The position numbers and the translations under genes are program-made. The notes below the pieces were generated by a model. That model was not told the DNA's origin and made no database searches. It worked only from the letters and a program-made list of their open reading frames with translations. A stretch of DNA of 36,366 bases from an uncultured Alteromonadaceae bacterium (GTDB lineage Bacteria; Pseudomonadota; Gammaproteobacteria; Enterobacterales; Alteromonadaceae), in contig CATMRP010000030.1 in assembly GCA_950073835.1 (NCBI GenBank), forward strand, positions 1 through 36,366, written 5' to 3'. How positions within the stretch are numbered: position 1 is the first letter of the stretch; each line of letters opens with the position of its first letter. This document shows positions 8,123 through 15,099 of this stretch, in pieces.

Positions 8123-8586
8123 TCATTTCCCTGTTGTTATTGATTTACCATTTTTCAGCTTAAGCTGCCCGGTACCCATCCAGCTTTGCACAGACACCTG
8201 CAGATCGGCCTTCATATCCTTCAGTTTGATTAACGAAAGCTGCTCTTCAAATTCAATACTATTTTTGTGCAGCGCGTAATGTAATGAATGTCTGAATGAC
8301 TCATCAGAAATACCTATCGCTATATAGCCTTTAAGTTGGATCCAGCAAAAAGCTAACAAAACGAATGTCATCAGCGGGCTGATATAAGCGATGAGCCCTA
8401 AGTCACCGGGAGAAGAAAGTTGATATTCGAATATCAAAATGACTTTAGGCAGCAGTGCAAAAAGCATTATTACCATGAATATTTTTGAAGCGATCAGCAA
8501 GGGTTTCTTTGCAACAATCACCTTAATACCGGTGTACAGAAAAATATTGCCATTGCGGCAGTTACGATCAAATAGTACGTGCTCAT
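8123..8586 (-). pseudogene. Membrane protein gene with probable one-base frameshift
   Basis: The best start is the ATG at 8586, because AAGGAG lies seven bases upstream. From there MSTYYLIVTAAMAIFF is read, but the frame stops at 8518-8520. A second frame continues from the same place (LYTGIKVIVAKKPLLI...) to the stop at 8123. Adding one base to the A5 run at 8540-8544 (T5 in sense) would join them into one protein of about 154 residues with three membrane segments. The longer open frame starting at 8716 overlaps the upstream ATPase gene and lacks a ribosome site, so I reject that start. This is either a real frameshift or a homopolymer sequencing error. Function unknown. Confidence 0.6.
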
Positions 8587-8699
8587 TATAAAACTCCTTT
8601 TTAATTGAACAGCAAACCCCTACCTTGGGCCGACTCGGGCTGGCTCTGTGACGCTTAGTCCTGAGCCCCTTGTATACTGCAAACTGCTGCACTACCGCT

Positions 8700-9236
8700 T
8701 TAACCGCCCGCCGCACTTGCCAGGAACTGCTCGGCTTGTCTGGGTGAACTCAGCCGGATGCAGTTTATTGCTTGTGTTGCCGGGCTGTTAAACAGTTTGG
8801 CGTATTTCTTTCTGGTTTTCCAATAATTACGCAGCATCCAAAGCACTACCGAATCTGAGGAGAAAAAATTACGCCTGAAGGACTCTTTGTTTCCCGTACC
8901 GGGCCAAATCTCTTTTTTTGTGTAGGCACGCCTAACGGAGCGAATCAGCATTTGTTTAAACGTATGCCAAAAGCCGTAATCCAACCACACGATAGTATCG
9001 ACGTATTGCCATTTAAACGCATTGGTTTTGGACTGATTGCCGTCTAATACCCATGACTCTTGTTCAAGCAACGGCTCAAGTGCGGCGATAAAGTCTTTAA
9101 GCTCCCGATGCTGCCAGTTGGGTAACCAGAATACGGCGTCCATTTCGATATACGGCACATCGAGCTTTGCTGCAAGTCGGCTGCTAAAATGTGATTTACC
9201 GCTCCCGCTGGTGCCAACTACATTTATTCGTTTCAT
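8700..9236 (-). CDS. Adenylate-kinase-like P-loop ATPase (FlaR-type)
   Basis: A 178-residue protein with Walker A GTSGSGKS at residues 8-15, followed by SRLAAKLDVPYIEMDAVFW. This resembles the small nucleotide kinase-like ATPases often annotated as topology modulation or FlaR proteins. A WVLDGN stretch (about residues 61-66) matches the second conserved part of that group, and IVWLDY (about 82-87) the third. The phosphoryl acceptor is unknown. The gene is 11 bases from the next gene and about 110 bases ahead of the frameshifted one. It is one of the few soluble enzymes in this stretch. Confidence 0.8.
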   Translation of the reverse strand: MKRINVVGTSGSGKSHFSSRLAAKLDVPYIEMDAVFWLPNWQHRELKDFIAALEPLLEQESWVLDGNQSKTNAFKWQYVDTIVWLDYGFWHTFKQMLIRSVRRAYTKKEIWPGTGNKESFRRNFFSSDSVVLWMLRNYWKTRKKYAKLFNSPATQAINCIRLSSPRQAEQFLASAAGG

Positions 9237-9247
9237 TTTGCAAAGCC

Positions 9248-9670
9248 TTACTGGTAAGCAACCTTTGACTTCTCACAAACGAATTTGTAGAAATAGTATC
9301 GGTTCAGATGAATCAAATATAACGTAGTCGGTACAGGCAGGCACAAAACCAGCGATAGGGCCCAATTAGTGCTAACTAATCCTATCGAGGCAAATAAAGA
9401 TGCCCCCATTCCTAACAACAAATAAATGACCAATCGGTATAATAGCGCTCTTGAATCAAGATGCCGCTTATCCAAAGTTAACAGCAAAACTACCCCGCGC
9501 AAACCGCTAAGGCCACATATAAGCAGCATCACAGCGGCCAATAGGCCACTGGAGGGTTCAACGAAAAACACGGTTGCCCAAAGCGGACTCACCATTAACG
9601 CAAAAATCACCAGAAACACCGAAGGCCCGTAAGACAAAATGAGTAGCGTTTTAAAAAGAGCACTGTTCAT
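9248..9670 (-). CDS. Hypothetical four-helix membrane protein
   Basis: A 140-residue hydrophobic protein with about four membrane segments (about residues 8-28, 42-64, 80-100 and 104-122). It has a short charged C-terminus (YFYKFVCEKSKVAYQ). No motif that I recognise. It is upstream of the ATPase gene on the same strand with an 11-base gap, so the two may be co-transcribed. The start ATG at 9670 is the first in a long open frame; no strong ribosome site is seen. Confidence 0.6.
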   Translation of the reverse strand: MNSALFKTLLILSYGPSVFLVIFALMVSPLWATVFFVEPSSGLLAAVMLLICGLSGLRGVVLLLTLDKRHLDSRALLYRLVIYLLLGMGASLFASIGLVSTNWALSLVLCLPVPTTLYLIHLNRYYFYKFVCEKSKVAYQ

Positions 9671-9778
9671 ATTAATCGATTAGTCCTTTATTCCGAGCAG
9701 GAACAAACAAGTAGTAACTACATTAAAACAAAGCTTTAGCCCAAAGCAAACGGGCGCTTATCCTGGCCGGATTGAGAG

Positions 9779-10081
9779 TCAAGCTCCAATGTTTAGTAGC
9801 CATTTAACCCCCGACTTTTTTAAACTTATGCGGCAAAACAGGTAAATAACCGAGCAAATTACGATTACATATACTGAATGAAAAAAGAGACCAACTGCGT
9901 TTAAGGGATCAGGCTCGCATTGCGTTTTAAGCGCAGAGCAAAACACAAACTCTACTATGAACGATGACAATACCCCTAGCCCAACAATCGCCATATAGCT
10001 GGATAACGGTTTTAGCCTTAGCATTGCAACGAGTAATAAAATCACTATTACTGGCATTCCAATAATCACTGTATCCGGCAT
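9779..10081 (-). CDS. Hypothetical three-helix membrane protein
   Basis: A 100-residue protein with three membrane segments (about residues 5-24, 28-48 and 63-86) and two cysteines in the loop ahead of the third (CSALKTQCEPDP). No family recognised. The 108 bases between this gene and the 9248-9670 gene hold no gene and no attC-like palindrome. It belongs to the same-strand run of small membrane proteins. Confidence 0.6.
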   Translation of the reverse strand: MPDTVIIGMPVIVILLLVAMLRLKPLSSYMAIVGLGVLSSFIVEFVFCSALKTQCEPDPLNAVGLFFHSVYVIVICSVIYLFCRISLKKSGVKWLLNIGA

Positions 10082-10108
10082 AATCCGGCCCTTATTAGTA
10101 TTTTCAAG

Positions 10109-10444
10109 TTAACGCTGCTGGTTTGGCTGGTTAAAGCGCGGCTTTTTGCACACCACTTCCCTACCCCCAGGCTTTAAACGAGCTTGGCAATTTGTGCTCA
10201 GGAATATTACCACCCCCCCAATAAAATTGTTTGGAATTGCTACAACTAAAAACGTAGCCCAAAAATGATTGACTCCCAGAGAAAGCAGCCATTTAGCCCA
10301 AGGCCAATAAATAGCAAAAAACAGATCTTCCAGGGGGAATGATGCGCAAGTACCAAACATCGAGGTGATTGGATAAAGAAGGATGATTTCTACCGCAGCT
10401 GCAATCAATATAGTCAAAAGTAGCTTCAAATTTCCCCCCAACAC
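10109..10444 (-). CDS. Hypothetical membrane protein with basic C-terminus
   Basis: A 111-residue protein with about three membrane segments (about residues 5-26, 40-58 and 61-83). A hydrophilic, basic tail follows (ARLKPGGREVVCKK). The first loop has a proline and acidic pair (FPLEDLFFAIYWPW). I have no family assignment. It lies 27 bases ahead of the next minus-strand gene. A sequence just upstream (10436-10498) was considered as an attC and rejected. Confidence 0.6.
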   Translation of the reverse strand: MLGGNLKLLLTILIAAAVEIILLYPITSMFGTCASFPLEDLFFAIYWPWAKWLLSLGVNHFWATFLVVAIPNNFIGGVVIFLSTNCQARLKPGGREVVCKKPRFNQPNQQR

Positions 10445-10495
10445 TTATCGCCTGGCTTTGAGTCATAGACGTAGTGGCGAAAACACTGCTTGTTA

Positions 10496-10882
10496 TCATT
10501 CGCCACTTTTCACAACGCGCTTAGCACTCGAAGAGTTGAGTTTAAGAAATATAAAACAAAGCGGAACGATATAGAGTATTAGCTTTATCCAACTGCCAGT
10601 ACTATTTTGATAGCCTGAAATGGCATGATTATACGGCAATAAGACTATCAGTATTCCGGTCAGTATTTTTAAGGCAGTCAGAGCTGCAGGTACTTTTTTC
10701 AGAAAACAAACGCTTGAGATCACAAGAGTTAAAGCCAGAAAAACTTGTATAGAAGCACCAGTTGGATCACCACCGCCTTGAGTAATTGCGATGGCAACAT
10801 AAGCTCCCCCGGTAAGAACGGCGAAGCTGCCGAATACTATGTATAACCAGGCGATTGCCCGGAAACTGCATACAAAATTCAC
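10496..10882 (-). CDS. Hypothetical four-helix membrane protein
   Basis: A 128-residue protein with about four membrane segments (about residues 9-31, 44-62, 67-84 and 98-116). The extramembrane loops are short (TQGGGDPTGAS, NSTGSW). No recognised family. It is the rightmost gene before the first integron attC site at 10908 and is therefore the first gene outside the cassette array at its distal end. It may be an old cassette gene that lost its site, but the sequence does not show this. Confidence 0.6.
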   Translation of the reverse strand: MNFVCSFRAIAWLYIVFGSFAVLTGGAYVAIAITQGGGDPTGASIQVFLALTLVISSVCFLKKVPAALTALKILTGILIVLLPYNHAISGYQNSTGSWIKLILYIVPLCFIFLKLNSSSAKRVVKSGE

Positions 10883-10907
10883 TTACAATCCTCGAAATAA
10901 AACACTC

Positions 10908-10999
10908 AGTTAACCGACAATATAGGTAGGCACAATATCGGGTAAAGCGAAGGGAGCCTACGTTTTTTTTGTTCCTGGCGAGCGCAGCGGGTGTTGAAC
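10908..10999 (-). repeat. attC site 1 (distal end of array)
   Basis: The right core GTTGAAC (10993-10999) fits consensus exactly. The left core AGTTAAC (10908-10914) is one base off. The inner arms GTAGGC and GCCTAC pair. It follows the frameshifted cassette gene at 11019-11473. Confidence 0.65.
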
Positions 11000-11018
11000 G
11001 TACATAATCCTTTACTTA

Positions 11019-11473
11019 TTACAACATAAGAATATCGGATAAGAATTTAACACTGTTTATTTGTATTTTATCGTCTTTAGACTGTAAGCCTAACTGAACA
11101 TGGGCTAATCCGGTATCGAATGTTACCGGCACCAAATAAACTGCATAGGTAGTAGAAGAACCACCCATCGGTGAAACTGTACTGGTTTGTTGTAACTCTG
11201 GCACTCCAATACTTTGCAAGCTGCCAAGCTGAGAAAATTTGCTCAGATACAAATTCCATTGAGCACGGCGATCCCCTCAAAGACCTCTTTACTCATGTTT
11301 TCTTTGTACGCTTTTTGTTCCCACGTTGATAACTCTGGAATCACTTTATCGATGTAGGGTAAAAATACCAACTCATGATCTACAGATTTGCTTGAAGCGA
11401 GAATGGCGATGCCCATGAAAAAGATGACAACGGACAATATTCCAATACCCAAATATTTTAATACCTTTTTCAT
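11019..11473 (-). pseudogene. Cassette gene split by a one-base frameshift (membrane-anchored DUF-type protein)
   Basis: From the ATG at 11473 (AGGAG five bases upstream) the frame reads MKKVLKYLGIGILSVVIFF, an N-terminal anchor. It continues with PYIDKVIPELSTW to EVFEG, and stops at 11243. Another frame carries on with QWNLYLSKFSQLGSLQSIG and VYLVPVTFDTG to 11019. Both halves resemble consecutive parts of a protein type I remember from Pseudomonas and other gammaproteobacteria. One extra base in the C4 run at 11273-11276 (G4 in sense) would join them as VFEGDRRAQWNLY, giving about 151 residues. It is either a recent inactivation or a base-call error. Function unknown. Confidence 0.75.
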
Positions 11474-11487
11474 TATTACTCCTGAGG

Positions 11488-11578
11488 GGATCACGCCATA
11501 GAATTGCGACACAAACCCATAGCGAAACTGCGCAGCAGAGCCTGGTATGGTTGTGTGCCCAACCTTTGATTGTTAGCT
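11488..11578 (-). repeat. attC site 2
   Basis: The right core is GTTAGCT (11572-11578). The left core is altered (GGATCAC, 11488-11494; AAC has become CAC). The inner sequence CTGCGCAGCAGAGCC resembles sites 9, 10 and 13, and ACACAAAC pairs with GTTGTGTG. The altered core may lower recombination. Confidence 0.7.
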
Positions 11579-12103
11579 ATCATGCTTGATTTCGATTGTA
11601 GCATCTTCGAAAATTGGTACGAAGTCTTCGTTGTTTTCTAGCTTCAAAAGTATCGACAAGTTAACACTTCTGAGATCAGTCGGCAGACTTTCAAACCCAG
11701 AATTAACCGAGAATGCGAATTTTCCGCCACTACTTTTGGTCAGTAATTGCTGGACTTCTTGAAAGTTTTTAACAGATTCAGCGCTCAAATTAAAAGTATA
11801 TTCCGTTTTGGCCTCATCAGCTGCAAGCCAACCTTCTTTGGCTGGAATAGAACGCCTTTCAATTAACGCTAATGGAAACTGGTAAATCCTACTGCCCTGG
11901 TCAGTTTCCAGCTCAAGTCCCAGGTCAACTTTATCAATATCAATTTCGACAGGCTGATCGATTATGATTTTTGCTTTGATGTCTGTGGGTTCAAGGGCAA
12001 CAAAATCACCCTTTTGAAAAGAACTGAATTTCAACATTGTACTCAGCGGAATGCTCGCGCATCCGCTAAGAAAAAAAACGACTAAAAACCAAGTTACCTT
12101 CAC
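11573..12103 (-). CDS. Cassette-encoded putative lipoprotein
   Basis: A 176-residue protein with a lipoprotein signal: MKVTWFLVVFFLSGC, lipobox LSGC ending at C15. The rest is a soluble, beta-rich domain without a motif that I know (for example IIIDQPVEIDIDKVDLGLELE, shown here in part, and KTEYTFNL). It would be anchored to a membrane facing the periplasm. The TAA stop lies inside the core of attC 2, so gene and site overlap. Upstream are 212 bases without a gene before attC 3; the cassette may carry its own promoter there, but I see no clear one. Confidence 0.75.
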   Translation of the reverse strand: MKVTWFLVVFFLSGCASIPLSTMLKFSSFQKGDFVALEPTDIKAKIIIDQPVEIDIDKVDLGLELETDQGSRIYQFPLALIERRSIPAKEGWLAADEAKTEYTFNLSAESVKNFQEVQQLLTKSSGGKFAFSVNSGFESLPTDLRSVNLSILLKLENNEDFVPIFEDATIEIKHDS

Positions 12104-12315
12104 TTAAAACATCCTTGTTGTACTTTAACCATGCTTTACACTGCGCATCTGCATACGTTTACTAGGTGATGAGATTAGTTGGAGTAATAAAATCCAAGAT
12201 ACATGTGACATCCATGCCCCCAGGAAAGCTACAAATTTAAGCTTAAACAGCAATTTATTGCAAGAAGCTCAAAATTAAAAGCTAACCTGCTGCAATAGAC
12301 TTCGCTATTGCTGGA
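12104..12315. other. Gene-less leader of a cassette with small hairpin
   Basis: There is no convincing gene here. At its right end GCAATAG-6-CTATTGC (12292-12311) forms a 7-base stem directly beside attC 3. The segment is unusually long for a cassette leader, where start codons usually sit close to the site. It could hold a promoter for the lipoprotein gene or the remains of another cassette. Confidence 0.5.
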
Positions 12316-12420
12316 GTGAAATGCCCTGCTTAGGAGCGGAAACACATGGGATAAAATAGGAAAGAGTCGACGTGTTTGCGTCCCAGCAGCCCTGCAAGTA
12401 GCCAAATCATATTGTTGGGT
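12316..12420 (-). repeat. attC site 3 (left core degenerate)
   Basis: The right core GTTGGGT (12414-12420) fits consensus. The left core position reads GTGAAAT and is degenerate. The body keeps the array pattern: GCCCTGCTTAGG, AAACACATGGG and GACGTGTTTGCGTCCC. Confidence 0.6.
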
Positions 12421-12426
12421 ATTCGA

Positions 12427-12819
12427 TCAAAATCTGCCCTTGGACTTCCATCCCAAATAGCCACCAAAACAATAGCAAATTGGTGATAAGAGTAAGCCAG
12501 CTAAGCCACCAATATTTGCTCCTGTTCCATTGTAAAAAATCACTATTGATACCGAATAAAGAACGACCAATACTGACACGACTAATAAGCCAATTGTCAT
12601 GCCCTTAAGAGAGTTTAAATCAGCCTTTTCAGTAATTGTAGCTAACACAGAAGCGATTAGACATGGTGTTCCAAACATTGCGAAGCTCAAAGCAATTATT
12701 GTTTTTAAACTTCCAAGAGGCACCAATAGCATAAGTACGACAAAAGCCAATAGCGTTAGCGCAATACCTGCAATTGCAAAGTTGATAGCAAATTTTTTTC
12801 TGTTCTGATCGTAGCTCAT
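12427..12819 (-). CDS. Cassette-encoded four-helix membrane protein
   Basis: A 130-residue protein: a charged N-terminus (MSYDQNRKKF) and four membrane segments (about residues 12-34, 39-62, 73-95 and 103-123). The last has small residues (GGLAGLL) and cysteines (PICYCFGG). No family recognised. It starts 22 bases to the left of attC 4 and ends 7 bases before attC 3, so the cassette is compact and complete. Confidence 0.7.
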   Translation of the reverse strand: MSYDQNRKKFAINFAIAGIALTLLAFVVLMLLVPLGSLKTIIALSFAMFGTPCLIASVLATITEKADLNSLKGMTIGLLVVSVLVVLYSVSIVIFYNGTGANIGGLAGLLLSPICYCFGGYLGWKSKGRF

Positions 12820-12841
12820 GGAGTTTACTTTCCTTGTAGAT

Positions 12842-12939
12842 ACCTAATGCCCGTATACGGGCACAAACATGCAGGCTAAAATACGCAACGAAGTGACGGG
12901 ACCCTGCATGTAATTGCCCCCCTGATTTGGTTGTTAAGC
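12842..12939 (-). repeat. attC site 4
   Basis: The right core is GTTAAGC (12933-12939); the left core is ACCTAAT (12842-12848), with the final C changed to T. ACATGCAGGC pairs with CCTGCATGT. It is very similar to attC 14 (ACGAAGTGACGGG shared). Confidence 0.85.
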
Positions 12940-12940
12940 C

Positions 12941-13483
12941 TTACTTCCGACCACACATTCGTTCTGATGCCATATCCCAATATGCTTGGGCTAGAGTCAT
13001 TTTCATCTCACGCCTTCTACTATCAATATCTTCAATATCCTGGATTGGAAATGGTATAAAATCAGTGCCTTCGCACTTACCTTGAGTTCCGTAAAGTTGC
13101 GGACTATGAGTCCTATCATAAAGATATGCGTAATTAGCAGGATTAATCTTTCCTTCTAATGCCAGAGGCCGCATGATTTTAAGCATCCTGTACTGAAATT
13201 CTTTATCGTTGTCGGCGTGTTGAACAACAATCCATGCCGCCTGCGAAGCGTCTGTTCCAACCATATCGGGAGTAGGCCAGCCAAACTCAGTAACAATTTG
13301 CTGAACTCTGTTAGCTTGCTTAACGCGAAGATTATCGAAATCCAGTCCAGCTTTTCCGTGTAATGTTCGTTGGTCCAGTTCCATCATCTGGATTAGTTCT
13401 TGTCTCAGGCTGGAATAGTCATCGTTAGCTAAAGAGAAGCTACTCAATGCGCATAAAAAGACAATGGAAAAAAATTTTTTCAT
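12941..13483 (-). CDS. Secreted DUF6624-family protein
   Basis: The start at 13483 gives MKKFFSIVFLCALSSFSLA, a standard signal peptide; an ATG three codons earlier (13492) is also possible. The mature part of about 160 residues contains LRQELIQMMELDQR, FGWPTPDMVG, AAWIVVQHADND, YLYDR, PQLYGTQ and DIDSRRREM. In this order they match the DUF6624 family as I remember it. That family has no established function. An export signal on this domain suggests a periplasmic role. The stop begins two bases beyond attC 4 and the start is close to attC 5, so this is a complete single-gene cassette. Confidence 0.82.
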   Translation of the reverse strand: MKKFFSIVFLCALSSFSLANDDYSSLRQELIQMMELDQRTLHGKAGLDFDNLRVKQANRVQQIVTEFGWPTPDMVGTDASQAAWIVVQHADNDKEFQYRMLKIMRPLALEGKINPANYAYLYDRTHSPQLYGTQGKCEGTDFIPFPIQDIEDIDSRRREMKMTLAQAYWDMASERMCGRK

Positions 13484-13499
13484 ATCACTCATCCGTGAG

Positions 13500-13590
13500 G
13501 CTTAACGGCCTGTTTTGGCGGCAAAAACGTATGGGCAAGACTGCAAAACAGAGACTGCGTTTTTATTGCCTCAACATTAGTTTATTATGT
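13500..13590 (-). repeat. attC site 5
   Basis: The left core GCTTAAC (13500-13506) is good. The right core ATTATGT (13584-13590) has lost the G of GTT. The body has GGCAAAAACGTATGGGC against CTGCGTTTTTATTGCC, and ACTGCAAAACAGAG in the centre. Confidence 0.7.
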
Positions 13591-13893
13591 AACGGAATCT
13601 CGGTTATTTTCCAGATAAGAAATCACCTCAGATGCTTCCTTTAAACTTGCACCAGAAAATTGGCGATAAAGTTTAATAGCTTTGACTCTTTCGCCGCTAT
13701 CAAGCGCAGCAAACACCGCGTTAGGTGTGTTTTTGTACGGTTTAAATTCCGCACCTAAATGCTTGATAATTGCATCGACTTTTTTCTCTAGATGCTTTGA
13801 AGAGTGATTAATATTGGGGGTTGAAAGTCTCCCAATCAGAACCCCTAAGATTAAAGCACTTATTACGATTAAATCACTATCCATGTTGACCAT
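13585..13893 (-). CDS. Membrane-anchored protein with ribosomal L7/L12-like C-terminal domain
   Basis: A 102-residue protein. One membrane segment (about residues 8-22, IVISALILGVLIG) is followed by a linker. The C-terminal domain has GERVKAIKLYRQFSGASLKEASEV, cited here as residues about 67-90, which resembles the L7/L12 C-terminal fold (K-x-IK-x-YR-x-x-G-x-x-LKEA). Such domains occur in small proteins outside the ribosome, where they may mediate protein contacts. The stop lies within the core of attC 5. The ATG at 13893 is close to the right of the next half attC; a second ATG three codons in is possible. Confidence 0.75.
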   Translation of the reverse strand: MVNMDSDLIVISALILGVLIGRLSTPNINHSSKHLEKKVDAIIKHLGAEFKPYKNTPNAVFAALDSGERVKAIKLYRQFSGASLKEASEVISYLENNRDSVT

Positions 13894-14203
13894 TCCAAGT
13901 TAAATAACACCCCGCATTGGGAAAAAATACGTGGGTGACCTCTTCTAATTTTGCGAGATCCGAAAATGCAATATCGATATATACGATTTCAGACTTATCA
14001 AATCCAGCGGCTTTCAATGCTGCGAAAACATTATTGAACGCTAACGTGGCTTCCTCTGCAACTGTGCCTTCAACATACTCTCCGCCTTCATTTACTGAAA
14101 GTTGTCCACTGACAAAACACATTTTGCCAACAACGACCGCGTGACTAATAGGATTAGGCCAATTAGGTAGTCCAGGGCCAGTTTCTATAAACTTTCGAGT
14201 CAT
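13877..14203 (-). pseudogene. RidA-family gene truncated by half an attC
   Basis: The N-terminal 90 or so residues look like a RidA/YjgF protein: PISHAVVVGKMCFVSGQLSVN, given here in part, then AFNNVFAALKAAGFD and IAFSDLAKLEEV. RidA enzymes hydrolyse reactive enamines/imines. After LEEV the frame runs into the left arm of an attC and adds about ten unrelated residues (THVFFPNAGC...) before a TAG inside the next gene. The normal C-terminal third is missing, including the arginine and glutamate that form the active site in the trimer. It is probably inactive. The start follows attC 7 by about 20 bases. Confidence 0.8.
13902..13935 (-). repeat. Half attC (site 6), fused to ridA
   Basis: AAATAACACCCCGC, AAAAAATACGTGGG and the spacing copy the left arm of attC 7 almost base for base. 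The sequence then switches to ridA coding DNA near 13936. The other arm is absent, so the site cannot fold normally. Confidence 0.8.
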
Positions 14204-14224
14204 AGTAAATAACTATCCGATTGA

Positions 14225-14346
14225 ATATAACACCCCGCTTAGGGGCAAAAATACGTGGGCTATAATATCGAGCGAAGCGAAGCGAGGACAGCCCACGTGT
14301 TTTTGTCCCAGCACGCCTCGCGTGCGTCTACAGCGGTTTGTTATGC
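14225..14346 (-). repeat. attC site 7
   Basis: The left core is ATATAAC (14225-14231); the right core is GTTATGC (14340-14346). The long arms AATACGTGGGC and GCCCACGTGTTTTT pair around a GAGCGAAGCGAAGCGAGG centre. The shared CCCCGCTTAGGGGC links it to attC 12. Confidence 0.92.
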
Positions 14347-14961
14347 GTGAATTGCTCGCAGCTCACTTACCACACCTTTATATTTCTTGCCAACCAAACC
14401 AAGACTTTGATGGAAGCGAAAACCCGACTTTTTAATTTTTGCAGCGTCGAAAGCCATGCGCGCATGCTCAGCCGCCAACGCATTGCTACCTATTTCTGCG
14501 GCAATAATCGCCTTTGCAGCATGCCACCGAAAATGATCAACTGGAAACATTAATCGCTTCTGATGTTCATCTAGGACTTCGTTGGCAGACGGATACAATT
14601 TAGTAAGCTTATTCTCTACAATAAGCAGTGGATAGAGAATATATGCATCCGTTTTTAGATTTGGAAATGCCGACTCTCGCTCTAAGGCCTTACCATAAGA
14701 GTTGATTGCATTCGCAATTTCACCTTTAGCGATATATGCAGTTGCCATATCACAGTAAGCCTGAGCATGATCGAACTCATCGTTTAGCTCGAAGTATTGC
14801 TCCAGTAATGAAAGTGCAACATCAGGCTCTGTACCGGCAATGGTACAAGCCTGGATTCGCAAATACTGTTCTTTTCGGCGAGCACGCTTAAGCTTCTCGA
14901 AGAACTTGTTTTCAATTTCTTCGCTCCACTCTTCGTTCCTATACCAATCTTCGCTACTCAC
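14341..14961 (-). CDS. Cassette-encoded TPR-like protein
   Basis: A 206-residue soluble, helical protein. EVALSLLEQYF-type helices (PDVALSLLEQYFEL, about residues 52-65) precede a clear TPR-like pair: AQAYCDMATAYIAKGEIANAI (given as residues about 71-91) and SYGKALE. A later segment (ALAAEHARMAFDAA) repeats the pattern. TPR proteins bind other proteins, and the partner here is unknown. The stop overlaps the core of attC 7 and the start is close to attC 8, forming a complete cassette. Confidence 0.75.
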   Translation of the reverse strand: MSSEDWYRNEEWSEEIENKFFEKLKRARRKEQYLRIQACTIAGTEPDVALSLLEQYFELNDEFDHAQAYCDMATAYIAKGEIANAINSYGKALERESAFPNLKTDAYILYPLLIVENKLTKLYPSANEVLDEHQKRLMFPVDHFRWHAAKAIIAAEIGSNALAAEHARMAFDAAKIKKSGFRFHQSLGLVGKKYKGVVSELRAIHA

Positions 14962-14977
14962 TCGGCGCTTCCTTCAC

Positions 14978-15094
14978 GCATAACGCCGTTATAACCTGCA
15001 TTTTGAGTGGAGCGTAGTGCTGTGCAACAATGAGCGCAGCGAATGCACAGAACGAAGCGTAGCCCAAAATGTCAGGTTTATAACTTTGTTATGC
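14978..15094 (-). repeat. attC site 8
   Basis: The left core is GCATAAC (14978-14984); the right core is GTTATGC (15088-15094). Long arms: ACCTGCATTTTG and CAAAATGTCAGGT, with ACGAAGCG and GAGCGTAG in the centre. The arms differ from the other sites, so this cassette may come from a different integron lineage. Confidence 0.88.
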
Positions 15095-15099
15095 GTATT

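Noticed and set aside
8587-8716. N-terminal extension of the frameshifted membrane protein
   Set aside because: It overlaps the end of the ATPase gene, has no ribosome site and has non-protein-like composition.
10436-10498. Possible attC between two membrane protein genes
   Set aside because: It ends with GTTATCA and begins with CCCCAAC, but the arms do not pair and the cores fit poorly.
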